Assembly (NCBI GenBank): GCA_900547005.1
Contig: URER01000001.1
Location: 84,723-148,722, forward strand
Direction: 5' to 3'
Origin: an uncultured Prevotella sp.
Lineage (GTDB): Bacteria; Bacteroidota; Bacteroidia; Bacteroidales; Bacteroidaceae
DNA: 64,000 bases
Below, piece by piece: positions 35,115 to 44,858 of the stretch. Within the stretch, counting starts at the first letter, position 1; the number at the start of each line of letters is the position of its first letter. The notes beneath the pieces are model-generated. The model was not told the DNA's origin and did not search any database. It worked only from the letters and a program-made list of their open reading frames with translations. Made by a program: the position numbers and the translations under genes.

Positions 35115-36080
35115 ATGAGAAGATTATTTATAAGTCTGATGCTGACTTTGACAGCATTCATAGCAAACGCCCAGCCCTCTGCCATCGCTCCACAAGACTA
35201 TCAGCAGATGCTGAAGAAGGGAATAGATGTTGATTGGTGGGGAAGAAGTGAGAAAAATAAATATGGTGCCTATTCGGAAACGGCTGTAAAGAGATTTGCC
35301 CAGCAAGGTATCAAGCATGTAAGATTCCGCCTGCATCATTATCGTTTCACGAATGAGGATTTCAAAAGACTGTTTTCGCAGATAAATACCTGCATGCAGA
35401 ATGACCTGATTCCAATTATAGCCTTCTCCGCCAAGCCTTATAAGGAGAATCCAAATGCTGAGGAGCATGAGAAAGTAGTAAAGTGGTGGAAGATAATGGC
35501 TGAAAGATGCAAGGATCTCTCACCAAAGGTTTCGTTTGATTTGATTGTAGAACCTTCGGATAAAGTAAAAAAGGATGTGGCTGAACTCAACTCTCTTTAT
35601 GAAGATTGTGTGGCGACCATTCGCAAGACCAATCCAAAGCGAATCATCTTTATAGCCCCTCCGAAACTGTCTCATCCTGAAGGTCTTAAATACTTGCAGG
35701 CTCCTTCGCAGAGCAATGGTTATCTGATGGCTGAATGGCATTTCTATGCTGCAGGCCCCAGCAAGACAAACAACAAAAAACGCTGGACTTCAGGTACGGC
35801 AGAAGAAAAGCAACTGATAAAGAAAAGTATCAAGGTTGCAGTTGATTGGCAAAAGGAAACTGGTATTTACACATGGGTTGGGGCTTGGATGCCTGGAGAT
35901 TATAACAAAGGCGATAATTACAGTGTAAAGGAACAGATAGAATTTGCTTCATTCATGACGCAGCAGCTTGATAAGTATGGAATCCCCTTTGCTATTAATT
36001 CTGATGATAAGTTTTACGATTATCAGGCAGAAAACTGGATACCCAAATATAAAGATTTGTTGAATAGCATATTCCCTTAA
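35115..36080 (+). CDS. GH5-like (cellulase-family) secreted protein, nucleophile not evident
   Basis: 321 aa from MRRLFISLMLTLTAFIANA, a signal peptide. The TIM-barrel signs of cellulase-family GH5 are visible: KGIDVDWWGR, GIKHVRFRLHHY, SFDLIVEPSD with the acid/base Glu in the VEP segment, and a late YTWVGAWMPGDYN. In typical GH5 enzymes the nucleophile Glu stands in a GEFG-like strand; here the aligned part reads VGAWM, so activity is uncertain. It lies at the start of the cargo, 100 bp after the relaxase and facing TrkH. Substrate unknown. Confidence 0.75.
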   Translation: MRRLFISLMLTLTAFIANAQPSAIAPQDYQQMLKKGIDVDWWGRSEKNKYGAYSETAVKRFAQQGIKHVRFRLHHYRFTNEDFKRLFSQINTCMQNDLIPIIAFSAKPYKENPNAEEHEKVVKWWKIMAERCKDLSPKVSFDLIVEPSDKVKKDVAELNSLYEDCVATIRKTNPKRIIFIAPPKLSHPEGLKYLQAPSQSNGYLMAEWHFYAAGPSKTNNKKRWTSGTAEEKQLIKKSIKVAVDWQKETGIYTWVGAWMPGDYNKGDNYSVKEQIEFASFMTQQLDKYGIPFAINSDDKFYDYQAENWIPKYKDLLNSIFP

Positions 36081-36108
36081 ATTAGCAGACTTATAATTTT
36101 ACAAGAAA

Positions 36109-36146
36109 GCAAGTCATTGGATAACAACAAATTATCCAATGCTTGC
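36109..36146 (+). terminator. Hairpin after the GH5-like gene
   Basis: GCAAG and CATTGGATAA pair with TTATCCAATG and CTTGC, with one bulged base. It begins 29 bp after the stop codon. No strong T-run follows, so efficiency is uncertain. Confidence 0.5.
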
Positions 36147-36227
36147 ATATGTCAGAAAATTCACTTATCTTAGCCGTTATCTCAAATTTTAACGAACTAT
36201 TGAGAAATAGGATTACGCAAAAAAACA

Positions 36228-36270
36228 GACGAGCCGTATCGAACCGGTTAGGGTATCGATACGGCTCGTC
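36228..36270 (-). terminator. Strong terminator of the trkH operon
   Basis: GACGAGCCGTATCGA pairs perfectly with TCGATACGGCTCGTC over 15 bp, with a 13-base loop. On the minus strand it is followed by GTTTTTTT, as expected for a rho-independent stop for trkH. It lies between convergent genes. Confidence 0.9.
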
Positions 36271-36321
36271 TCATATGAATGGAGCGGAATCGTTTTCATT
36301 CATATGGGCAGAGTTCAGATG

Positions 36322-37719
36322 CTATACAGCCATGTCTTTGCTTCCTTTGATGTTTTCTTCTCTTCCGGCGAGCATTGCATTACCGAATGTAATGACTCCT
36401 ACACGGCCGATGTACATCAGAATGATCAGAACCGCCTTGCTTCCCAAGGTTATGTCAGAGAGGATACCGGATGTCAATCCGGCTGTGGCCAAGGCTGAAA
36501 CGGCTTCAAAGGATATTTTCAGAAAATCCGCGTTGTCCGGCTCAAACAGTCCAATCATATAAATACCCACAAACAGGATGAAGGTATAAAACAAAACGGT
36601 AGTCAGGGCCGAAGCAATGCGGTAATGCGGTATGATATTTCCTCGCAGAGAAACCTCTTTCCGCATTTCCAAGGCGTTTTTGGTATAGGCATACAAGGCT
36701 GAAATTGTGGTGGATTTCAGACCTCCGCCGGTGCCGGACGGAGAAGCTCCGATATACATGGTGATTGTCAGGATTAGCTGTGAAATGGGTACCATCTGAC
36801 TGATATCAACGGTATTGTATCCTACAGTGGTCATGGCTGAAACGGATTGGAAAAGTGCAGCCATCCATCTGTCTCCTACTGGCATGGCCTGAAAGGAATC
36901 TTCACAAAAAAACAGATGTACGGCTCCCCATAGAGCCAGCGTTCCTGTGATGGTTACAATGACCTTGGATGTAAAGGATATTCTGTAGTCTTTCCGGGTC
37001 ATCCATCTGCTTATGTCCGTCATCATGATAAAACCCATGGCTCCGGCTATACACAATACCATGATGACCACATTTACATATACGTCCGACTGGAATTGCA
37101 TCAGGTTGTCCGTATAGATGCTGAATCCGGCTGTACAGAAAGCTGATACTGAGTGAAACATAGCTGACCATACAGGTTGTGACACCCCCGTTGCAAGAAA
37201 ATAAGGGCACAGTAGCGCAAATCCGGCTAATTCGGAAAGGAAGGTGTATTTTACAATGTTCTTCAGCATGATTTCTGAATCCAGTGTGTCTGGAAAAGAA
37301 AATTGAGTCTGAAACAACCTGGCCTTGGCTGTCCCGAACCGCCCGGTCAGTTTGAGCATGATAAATGAAGAAAGGGTCATATACCCCAATCCTCCCATTT
37401 GTATCAAGGCTAAAATCACCAATTGCCCGAAAAAGGTGTACTGTGTGGCAATGTCAACTGTGGTCAGTCCAGTAGTGGAAACAGCACTGACCACCGTAAA
37501 CAGGTGGTCAATGAAGGATATATCGCCTTTCGTTGAGATAGGCATCAGAAGCAGCAGAGTTCCTAATAAGGAATAGCCTGCATATACGGCCATAATCTGT
37601 CTCTGTGGCAAGTCTGATTTCACTCCGAAACAGATCAGCTGCTCCAGAGAGGTTTTCATCAGTCTGCGTTTGGCGTTTTTCCAAAGACGGACATGCCATT
37701 TGTTCGATTGATTTTCCAT
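36322..37719 (-). CDS. trkH: TrkH/KtrB-type potassium uptake channel subunit
   Basis: 465 aa, rich in transmembrane helices. Four selectivity-filter P-loops can be seen: STTGLTTV (near 82), CTAGFSI (near 193), TTVGYNTV (near 300) and ATAGLTSG (near 415), each with the conserved Gly. It takes up K+ across the inner membrane, normally together with a TrkA/KtrA regulatory subunit, which is not present in this window. It is cargo of element 2, with the CNNM-type gene directly upstream (3 bp). Function is taken from the family. Confidence 0.92.
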   Translation of the reverse strand: MENQSNKWHVRLWKNAKRRLMKTSLEQLICFGVKSDLPQRQIMAVYAGYSLLGTLLLLMPISTKGDISFIDHLFTVVSAVSTTGLTTVDIATQYTFFGQLVILALIQMGGLGYMTLSSFIMLKLTGRFGTAKARLFQTQFSFPDTLDSEIMLKNIVKYTFLSELAGFALLCPYFLATGVSQPVWSAMFHSVSAFCTAGFSIYTDNLMQFQSDVYVNVVIMVLCIAGAMGFIMMTDISRWMTRKDYRISFTSKVIVTITGTLALWGAVHLFFCEDSFQAMPVGDRWMAALFQSVSAMTTVGYNTVDISQMVPISQLILTITMYIGASPSGTGGGLKSTTISALYAYTKNALEMRKEVSLRGNIIPHYRIASALTTVLFYTFILFVGIYMIGLFEPDNADFLKISFEAVSALATAGLTSGILSDITLGSKAVLIILMYIGRVGVITFGNAMLAGREENIKGSKDMAV

Positions 37720-37722
37720 GAG

Positions 37723-38754
37723 TTATTTCTCTTTTTTCAATAGCATCCGGTTCTTTTCCTTAGCCAAAGCCTGCATATCTACAGCGACATCGTCTTCATC
37801 CACGATTTCAACACCGGTCATTGTTTCAATGATATCTTCCATCGAAACGACTCCCCGCAGGCTTCCATATTCATCAATAATGACAGATATGTGTTCACGC
37901 GTTTCTAGCATCTTCTCCCAAATATGGTAGACAGACTCATCTTCGTAAAAAGACAAAACCGGTCTGGTCAGATCGGCAAGTCTAGTATCGAACTTGTCAT
38001 CAGACAAGGTCTTGAGCACTGCATCTTTCAGAACATATCCAGTGATGTATTCCTTTTCATTCTCATATACAGGAATACGCGAAAAGTTCCATTCCTGCTG
38101 GCGGTAAAACTCCTGGACGGTCATCTTCTGGTCGGCAGATTCCACCACGACAGACGGAGTCATCACTTCTCTGGCTTTTACTCCATACAGATGGATGCAG
38201 CTCTTGATGATTTTACTCTCAGATTCTTGAAAGACACCTTCCGTTGTACCTACATCCACCATGGCGGAAACTTCCTCACGGCTCATGGTCGCCTGCTGGT
38301 TCTTTGGAGTAAAGACTTTGGTAATTAGTTCCGAAAGTAAAACCAACGGATAAGTAATGAATATAAGTATTCGGATAATTTTTGTAGAAGGCATAGCCAG
38401 CGATCGCCAGTAAGACGCACCGATGGTCTTCGGGATGATTTCCGAAAGTACCAGAATGAGCAGTGTAAGAATAGCTGATATAATACCGAAATATTCTTCA
38501 CCGAAAAGCTTGATCGATTCAGCTCCTACACCTGCAGACCCAATGGTATGGGCCACAGTGTTGAGGGAAAGGATAGCCCCTACCGGACGGTCAACATTGT
38601 TTTTATACTGTTTCATCAATGCGGCTGTCTTGTTGCCTTGACTTTCCTTCATTGTGATGAAAGACATAGGGGTAGACAGGAGAACTGCTTCCAATACGGA
38701 GCATAAAAAGGAAAGTGACAAAGCACCTAAGAAATATAATATGATTAATCCCAT
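37723..38754 (-). CDS. CNNM/CorC-family membrane protein (DUF21 + CBS pair)
   Basis: 343 aa. The N-terminal 170 residues form a DUF21-type membrane domain (IILYFLGALSLSFLCSVLEAVLLSTP, then GIISAILTLLILVLSEIIPKTIGA). Two CBS domains follow (about 200-320, with VMTPSVVVESADQKMTVQEF and VIIDEYGSLRGVVSMEDIIETMTG). The CorC_HlyC C-terminal domain is absent. Relatives are divalent-cation transporters or exporters linked to magnesium and cobalt. Pairing with TrkH suggests an ion-homeostasis cargo. Confidence 0.88.
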   Translation of the reverse strand: MGLIILYFLGALSLSFLCSVLEAVLLSTPMSFITMKESQGNKTAALMKQYKNNVDRPVGAILSLNTVAHTIGSAGVGAESIKLFGEEYFGIISAILTLLILVLSEIIPKTIGASYWRSLAMPSTKIIRILIFITYPLVLLSELITKVFTPKNQQATMSREEVSAMVDVGTTEGVFQESESKIIKSCIHLYGVKAREVMTPSVVVESADQKMTVQEFYRQQEWNFSRIPVYENEKEYITGYVLKDAVLKTLSDDKFDTRLADLTRPVLSFYEDESVYHIWEKMLETREHISVIIDEYGSLRGVVSMEDIIETMTGVEIVDEDDVAVDMQALAKEKNRMLLKKEK

Positions 38755-38810
38755 TAATTTTTAAATATTCGTTAATAATAAGTTGCCTATTTTCTGAGGT
38801 AGGCCACTTA

Positions 38811-39191
38811 TTAAATTCGAAGATTTCTGAAACAGAGGTAATAGGGTACATTACCTCTATGAATATCAGATGTTAAACCAGTTAAACAATATGGTAGATT
38901 GTGTTTTTGTAAAAGTGTTTTTTTTGAACTAAACCCATTGATGCCATTTGCATTCTTTCTGTACTTATTTCCTTTAGACGAACATCTCTTTTGAAAGTAC
39001 TGATTCTGCCAACATATTATTTTATAATCGATACTTGCAACATCAATCTCTGAATAGTATTCATTAGGTGCATAAAATTCTACAGGAATCTCTTTAATTG
39101 AGCTTCCTGTTTTATTTATGGACTTTTCCAGAGTTGTGATTAAAGTTGAAAGTATCACAACGAGGGAAAAAAAGAGTGGGGTTCGTATCAT
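38811..39191 (-). CDS. Hypothetical exported or membrane protein, 126 aa
   Basis: It begins MIRTPLFFSLVVILSTLITT, a possible signal anchor; the rest is basic and Cys/Tyr-containing (SIDYKIICWQNQYFQKR). I know no family. A TACCTTTG box lies 28 bp before the start, which supports a real gene; otherwise evidence is only the frame. It fills the gap between the CNNM-type gene and the ATPase gene. Confidence 0.45.
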   Translation of the reverse strand: MIRTPLFFSLVVILSTLITTLEKSINKTGSSIKEIPVEFYAPNEYYSEIDVASIDYKIICWQNQYFQKRCSSKGNKYRKNANGINGFSSKKTLLQKHNLPYCLTGLTSDIHRGNVPYYLCFRNLRI

Positions 39192-39219
39192 TTGTGTATG
39201 TTACTGTTTGTTAATATGG

Positions 39220-39227
39220 CAAAGGTA
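39220..39227 (-). promoter_or_regulatory. Putative -7 box TACCTTTG
   Basis: CAAAGGTA on the plus strand, TACCTTTG on the minus strand, 28 bp before the ATG at 39191. A perfect match to TAnnTTTG without a recognisable -33. Confidence 0.4.
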
Positions 39228-39331
39228 AGTATATAATCTGAGACACTCACTTTTCTCTAGAGAATTGTTTCATAATAGACAACAGACCAAAGACTGGATT
39301 TGTGTATTCGCTAAAAATATCATTATTACGT

Positions 39332-40591
39332 TTATCCCAGTTCAAGTAAATCTTTGTCCGTCAAGAAATCCAACAACCCAATAGTCAACACGCCGAGTTC
39401 ATCTTCTTTGCGATGAATATCATCACCAACAATGACAATCTTACGAAAGTGGTCATTGATTGACAATAATGGGCGTCGCTCTTGCTGTTCCTTCTCTGGC
39501 GTAGGCATGTGGAAAGTCGACTGGATGTACACCCTGTATGGAGGACGGTTTACCACAAAGTCAACTTCCAACTGTCTTCTGACAAATTTTCCATTCTCAT
39601 CTTTGCCTCCAAGTTCTACTAAACCGACATCCACATTATAGCCACGACTACGGAGTTCATTATAGATAATATTCTCCATAATGTGCGTTTCCTCTTGCTG
39701 GCGATAGTTGAGAATGGCAGCACGTATGCCGATATCTGCGAAGTAGTATTTTGTCTCGGTGCCGATATATTTTCTGCCTTTCACATCATAGCGTAAGGCT
39801 TCTTCTATCAAGAAAGAATCTTTCAGATAGTCAATGTATTGTTTTATAGTGTCTCTTTTTATGGTTACCCCTTGTGAAGATTGAAAGGTATTGGCTATTC
39901 TTGTTGGGTTGGTTGATGAACCAATGCCTGAGGCTATTACACGTACCAATTCCTTCATTCCTTCTGGATTGCGTAGATGATTACGCTCAATTACGTCACG
40001 CAGATAGGTAGTTTCATACAGACCACTCAAATAGTCTGTTTTCTTTTCTTCCGTTTCAAGCAAAGCCACCTGTGGCAGTCCTCCAAAAGTATAGTAATTC
40101 AACCAAGCTTTGCGTATATCTCCACCAATACCACTAAAGTATTCGTCAAAGGTGAGAGGCCATATGCGTATCTCGTCACCTCTGCCTCGGAACTCAGTCA
40201 CAACATCACTTGACAGGAAACGAGAGTTTGAGCCTGACACATACACATCTACATTCCGCATGTGTGTCAAGCTAAGAATAACCTCCACGAATTCTTCTAC
40301 CAGCTGCACCTCGTCCAAAACTATATAATAAGGATTGCCATCATCCATAACCTTTGAATCTATATAGTCGAGCAAGGCATCAGGCTTCCTCAACCGCCTG
40401 TTTCGGAAATCATCAAGTTGTATTTCGATGATATGACTATCAGTCACCCCATGTTCCAACAGCCAGTTATGCCAGATGTCAAACAGCAAGAAAGACTTCC
40501 CACATCGTCTGACACCTGTTATAATCTTCACAAGACCGTTTCCACGTCCTGCAATAAGTTCATCCAGATATTTCTTACGTTCAAATATCAT
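39332..40591 (-). CDS. AAA+ ATPase with DUF4143 domain
   Basis: 419 aa. Walker A is ITGVRRCGKSFLLFD (near 24), Walker B is YYIVLDEVQLVEEF (near 88), and the sensor is VYVSGSNSRFLS (near 117). The C-terminal DUF4143 part has YFADIGIRAAIL, NIIYNELRSRGYNVDVG and LEVDFVV, the last a nuclease-like acidic pattern seen in this family. These ATPases are abundant in Bacteroidetes and archaea, often of unknown role. It is the last cargo gene before the right end of element 2; bases 40642-41018 beyond it hold no gene, only the element end. Confidence 0.9.
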   Translation of the reverse strand: MIFERKKYLDELIAGRGNGLVKIITGVRRCGKSFLLFDIWHNWLLEHGVTDSHIIEIQLDDFRNRRLRKPDALLDYIDSKVMDDGNPYYIVLDEVQLVEEFVEVILSLTHMRNVDVYVSGSNSRFLSSDVVTEFRGRGDEIRIWPLTFDEYFSGIGGDIRKAWLNYYTFGGLPQVALLETEEKKTDYLSGLYETTYLRDVIERNHLRNPEGMKELVRVIASGIGSSTNPTRIANTFQSSQGVTIKRDTIKQYIDYLKDSFLIEEALRYDVKGRKYIGTETKYYFADIGIRAAILNYRQQEETHIMENIIYNELRSRGYNVDVGLVELGGKDENGKFVRRQLEVDFVVNRPPYRVYIQSTFHMPTPEKEQQERRPLLSINDHFRKIVIVGDDIHRKEDELGVLTIGLLDFLTDKDLLELG

Positions 40592-40633
40592 ATTAGAGTG
40601 CTATTTTTGATATTGGTATCACATTCTACACCG

Positions 40634-40641
40634 CAAAGATA
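40634..40641 (-). promoter_or_regulatory. Putative -7 box TATCTTTG before the ATPase gene
   Basis: CAAAGATA on the plus strand reads TATCTTTG on the minus strand, 42 bp before the ATG at 40591. No good -33 at normal spacing. Confidence 0.35.
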
Positions 40642-41018
40642 ATAGTTTTATCCCAAAAACCAGCACAATCAATGAAAAAACTGCGTTTATCAAGTAAAAA
40701 AACACTAAAATGTAGCATCGTAAACTACACAAAAATGCTTTTTAGAACAAATGGGCTGACATGTAATCACACCCTACGTTCAAGGGAGTCGTTTCAACCG
40801 TACCCCTTTATGAATTTCGTCCTATAACTTCCATTCACCACATTATGGGGTCGGTAAAAAGTGCCCCCTCCCAACCCTTATTCCGTGATTCTTGATGTGA
40901 TCGAAAGTTAAATACGTTAAATATTCACCTTTTCGTATCTAATCAGAATCCATACGGTCACTTTTCTACCGTTTAGAGCGTATAACATTGATAATCAACT
41001 AATAATAGATACTGTTTA

Positions 41019-44000
41019 TGCAATAATCTGCAAGAGGTCCATATAAGTGATGTGAAAGCCTGGTGTAAGATTACTTTTGGTAACAATGATGGAAACCCAC
41101 TATACTATGCCAAACATTTATATATTAATGGAAATGAGGTCAAGGACTTGGTAATCCCTGATGGCGTCACAAGTATCGGGGATTTTGCTTTTAATGGTTG
41201 TGAAAGTATAACATCTGTAACCATACCAAGCTCTGTAAAAAGTATCGGAATATATGCTTTCATGTTGTGCTCTGGTTTAACGTCTGCAACTATACCAAAA
41301 GGCGTGACAAGCATCGGAGACCAAACTTTTTATGGCTGCTATAGTTTGACGTCTGTAACTATACCAAACACTGTAAAAAGTATTGGAAATTCTGCTTTTT
41401 GGGGTTGCTCAAGCTTAATGTCTATAACCATACCAGAGGGCGTGGCAAATATTGGAGGATGTGCTTTTGAAAGGTGCTTTGGTTTGACGTCTGTAGCAAT
41501 ACCAAGCTCTGTGACAAGTATCGGGGCTGGTGCTTTTAATGATTGCAATAATCTGCAAGAAGTTCATATAAGTGATGTTGGAGCCTGGTGTAATATTTCT
41601 TTTGTAAAGTATGGGGATTATACATCAAATCCGCTATATTATGCCAAACATTTATATATTGGTGGAAATGAAATCAAAGACCTGGTAATCCCTGACGGCG
41701 TGACAAGTATAAAAGATGATGCTTTTAAGAATTGCGAAAGCATAACATCTGTAACCATACCAAGCTCCGTGAAAAGTATCGGGGCTGGTGCTTTTAATTA
41801 TTGCAATAATCTGCAAGAAGTCCATATAAGTGATGTTGGAGCCTGGTGTAGCTTTTCTTTTGATAGCAAATATGCAAATCCACTATACTATGCCAAACAT
41901 TTATATATTGGCGTAAATGAAGCCAAAGACTTGGTAATTCCTGACGGCGTGACAAGCATCGGGGACTATGCTTTCTATAATTGCGAAAGCATAACATCTG
42001 TAACTATACCAGGTTCTGTTACAAGCTTCGGAAACGATGCTTTTTACGGTTGTTCAGGCTTAATGTCCGTAAAAATACCAGAAGGTGTGACAACTATCAT
42101 GAAATCTGTTTTTTCTGGTTGCTCCAGCATAACGTCTGTAACCATACCAAGTTCTGTGACAAGTATAGAGAGTTATGCTTTTAGTAGTTGCAAGAATCTG
42201 CAAGAAGTCCATATAAGTGATGTTGGTGCTTGGTGCAATATTTCTTTTGGTGACAATCCGCTACACTATGCCAAGCATTTATATCTTAATGGGAATGAAG
42301 TCAAAGACCTGGTAATCCCAGACGGCGTGACAAGTATAAAAGATGATGCTTTTAAGAATTGCGAAAGCATAACATCCGTAACCATACCAAATTCTGTGAC
42401 AAGTATCGGAGAAAGAGCTTTTAAAGGTTGTACGAACCTAATGTCTGCAAACATATCAGGTTCTGTGATTGGAGATTATGCATTCTCTGGTTGTTCAAAG
42501 CTCCTGACTGTAACCATTTCTAATAGCGTGATAAGGATAGGGAAGTGTGCTTTTGAAGATTGTTCTTTTATCAGATCCGTTGTGATTCCAAATTCAGTAA
42601 CCAGTCTCGGAAATGGTGCTTTCCGCAACTGTACTATTCTCACAAAAGTAACCCTGTCTGATGCTTTAACGATTATCGAAGCTGGGACATTTACAAAATG
42701 CTCTGCCTTGAGATCTATAACTATCCCTGAAAGTGTGACAAGTATCATTGGCGATAATGATTATTGGGACGGTGCTTTTGAAGGTTGCTCTAGCCTTATT
42801 ACAGTAAGTATTCCTAAGTCCTTGACAAGTATAGGGAGAAATTCTTTTTATAACTGCTCCAGCTTGGAAAAAGTCAACATAAGCGATATTACAGCCTGGT
42901 GTAATATTTCTTTTGAGGATAATCCGTTATCCTATGCTAAGCATTTATATCTTAATGGGAATGAAATTAAAGACTTGGTAATTTCTGATGGTGTGACGAG
43001 TATAGGAGATAATGCTTTTAAGAATTGTGAAAGCATAATATCTTTAACTATATCCAACTCTGTGACAAGTATCGGAGTATCAGCTTTTTCTGGTTGCACG
43101 AACTTAGCGTCGGTAACAATTCCTAATTCCGTGACAAGTATCGGGAGTTCTGCTTTTGAAGACTGTTCCAGCTTACCATCTGTAACTATTCCAAGTTCAG
43201 TGACAAGTATCGAAAACAGTACCTTTGCAGGTTGCTCTGGCTTGGCGTCTTTAACCATTCCTAATTCCGTGACAAGTATCGGGAGTTACGCTTTTAATGG
43301 CTGCTCCAGCTTAGCGTCAGTAACTATACCTGGCTCCGTGGAAAATATAGAATACTGTGCTTTTGCTGATTGCTCCAGTTTAACTTCATTGACTATTCAA
43401 GAAGGCGTGAAAACTATCGGGAATTCTGCTTTCCACGATTGCATAAACTTAACATCTCTAACTATTCCAAGTTCTGTGACGAGTATCGGAGATTATGCTT
43501 TTACCGGATTCTCAGTGTCTAATGTATCTTATGTGGCTCATTATTCAAAATTGAAGTCTTTAACAATAAAAGAAGGTGTAACATCTATCGGTAATCGTGC
43601 TTTCCAGGGTACGGAAATAACGTCACTGACAATTCCGGGTTCTGCACAACTTGTCGGGAGCTATGCTTTTAGTGATTGCAAGAATCTTGAATATGTCACT
43701 ATCAAGGAAGGTGTATTAGCCATAGGTAACAAAATTTTCAGGGATTGCGAGAATCTTAAGTCTGTTACCCTTCCTAATAGTTTGGTATGTATTGGAGAAG
43801 ATGCGTTCTCTGGAGACTATAACTTAACTTCTATATATTCATTTGCTGATATACCTCCCGTATGTACAGACTATAAGGAAGAGCAGATTGGAAATGGTAT
43901 GTTCGTGAAAAGCAAGCAGCATAACACATGGGACACCGAATTTACTGATACGGACGAACAGGAAACAACGAATATGGGCAAGCTGGCACCAACAGATATG

Positions 44001-44294
44001 AGCGAGCCGACTGCAACGGGAAGTTCTTTCGTGCTGGCGGATGCGCAGGTAATGAGCAATTGTACGCTTTATGTGCCGATGGAATCGGAGGAAGACTACA
44101 GAATTTACGACAGTTGGCGTGAATTCAAGAAAATCGTAGGCTTCGACACCACGGGCATCAAGGACATCGAAGACATCACGTCTATGGATGCGGAGACACG
44201 GAAGCAGCGGATATACAGCATCAGCGGTGTACGGATGAGCAAGCCACAGCCGGGATTGAACATCATTAACGGCAGGAAAGTTATCGTTAAATAA
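41019..44294 (+). pseudogene. 3' fragment of a BspA-like leucine-rich repeat surface protein
   Basis: The frame is open from 40995; homology to the repeats begins at CNNLQEVHISDV (41019). No plausible ATG start exists, so the annotated start GTG at 41052 is arbitrary. Some thirty LRR_5 units follow (xxxSVTIPSSVTSIGxxAFxxC). A larger module, LQEVHISDVGAWCNISF, NPLYYAKHLYI and EIKDLVIPDGVTSI, recurs at about 41019, 41545, 41803, 42190 and 42860. After a less repetitive part (about 43830 on) the tail YSISGVRMSKPQPGLNIING looks like the sorting-type C-terminus common in Prevotella. The 5' end with signal peptide is at 25761-26096. Confidence 0.88.
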
Positions 44295-44373
44295 CGTTAA
44301 ATAACGTGAGTCCGATGACGTTATAAACGTCAGAAGATTTGATGATTAGCGAAAATTGTTGTATTTTTAACGT

Positions 44374-44413
44374 GAGTCCGACGAAATCAAAGCAGTGTGA
44401 TTTCGTCGGACTC
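44374..44413 (+). terminator. Long perfect hairpin after the BspA-like gene
   Basis: GAGTCCGACGAAATCA pairs with TGATTTCGTCGGACTC over 16 bp around an eight-base loop. A partial copy of the left arm, CGTGAGTCCGA, lies at 44306. Little T-run follows, so it may stop transcription or protect RNA. Confidence 0.6.
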
Positions 44414-44438
44414 ATGTTATTAAAAGCTCGAAAGAGTT

Positions 44439-44525
44439 TGTACAGATTTGTATAAACGTTCTGTACTGTTTGTACAAAGCCCTTGTACGAACCGTACAGA
44501 GGCGTTGTACGAAACTTGTATAATA
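44439..44525. repeat. Array B: 22-bp-period GTAC inverted units
   Basis: TGTA steps start at 44439, 44462, 44484 and 44506 (23, 22, 22 bp), each with a partner GTA element about 9-11 bp later (44449, 44471, 44493, 44517). Units such as TGTACGAACCGTACA and TGTACTGTTTGTACA are palindromes. The spacing equals that of the arrays at 0.9, 54.8 and 58.2 kb. Confidence 0.75.
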
Positions 44526-44666
44526 GTAATGGCGTTACCAACCGATACAATACTATATATTATTGATTTATTGTAGTAACCTTGTCTTCGGTGAGTATAG
44601 CGATATTTTGCCAACTCTTACCCTACATTCTCTATTCCGTTGGAAATCAGTGAGATGCAGACCGTA

Positions 44667-44688
44667 TAAAATTTTCGCGAAAATTTTA
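44667..44688. repeat. Perfect 22-bp AT-rich palindrome with CGCG centre
   Basis: TAAAATTTTCG is followed at once by its reverse complement CGAAAATTTTA. It stands in the gap 44526-44858, where nothing else is visible, about 170 bp after the end of the AlbA_2 gene on the minus strand. Confidence 0.85.
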
Positions 44689-44858
44689 TCCAACGGTAAT
44701 GCCGTTGCGTTTCAATAGCATAATGGATGCAGTGCGGAATGGCTGTAAATGTGTTACTTCCATACATCATCCACCAATTTGTCGGAGGGGACAAAAAAGG
44801 TTTGAGGTCTTAAGGTCTGAGATTATAAGGTGGGATTTCGGGGGCTAATGTATCTTTT

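Larger units (their letters stand above)
26091..41018. mobile_element. Integrative mobilisable element 2, inserted in a BspA-like gene
   Basis: The element is bounded by the two halves of one LRR gene, whose codons run from ...FSGC (to 26090) to CNNLQ... (from 41019). It contains an integrase, HTH proteins, DUF3987 and DUF6371 proteins, iteron-like repeats, an oriT-like block, a MobV relaxase and cargo. Near both ends stand TTTAGAGC, TATAAC and ATCAACTAA in the same order and orientation (26092-26134 and 40972-41002), possible att or arm sites. The exact crossover cannot be set: left reads GGTTGTATTTAG, right reads GTTTATGCAATAA. Confidence 0.85.

Noticed and set aside
40972..41002. Right-end TTTAGAGC repeat as the exact insertion core
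   Set aside because: The BspA reading frame resumes only at 41019 and is closed by a stop at 40992, so the core cannot lie this far in; kept only as a possible arm site.
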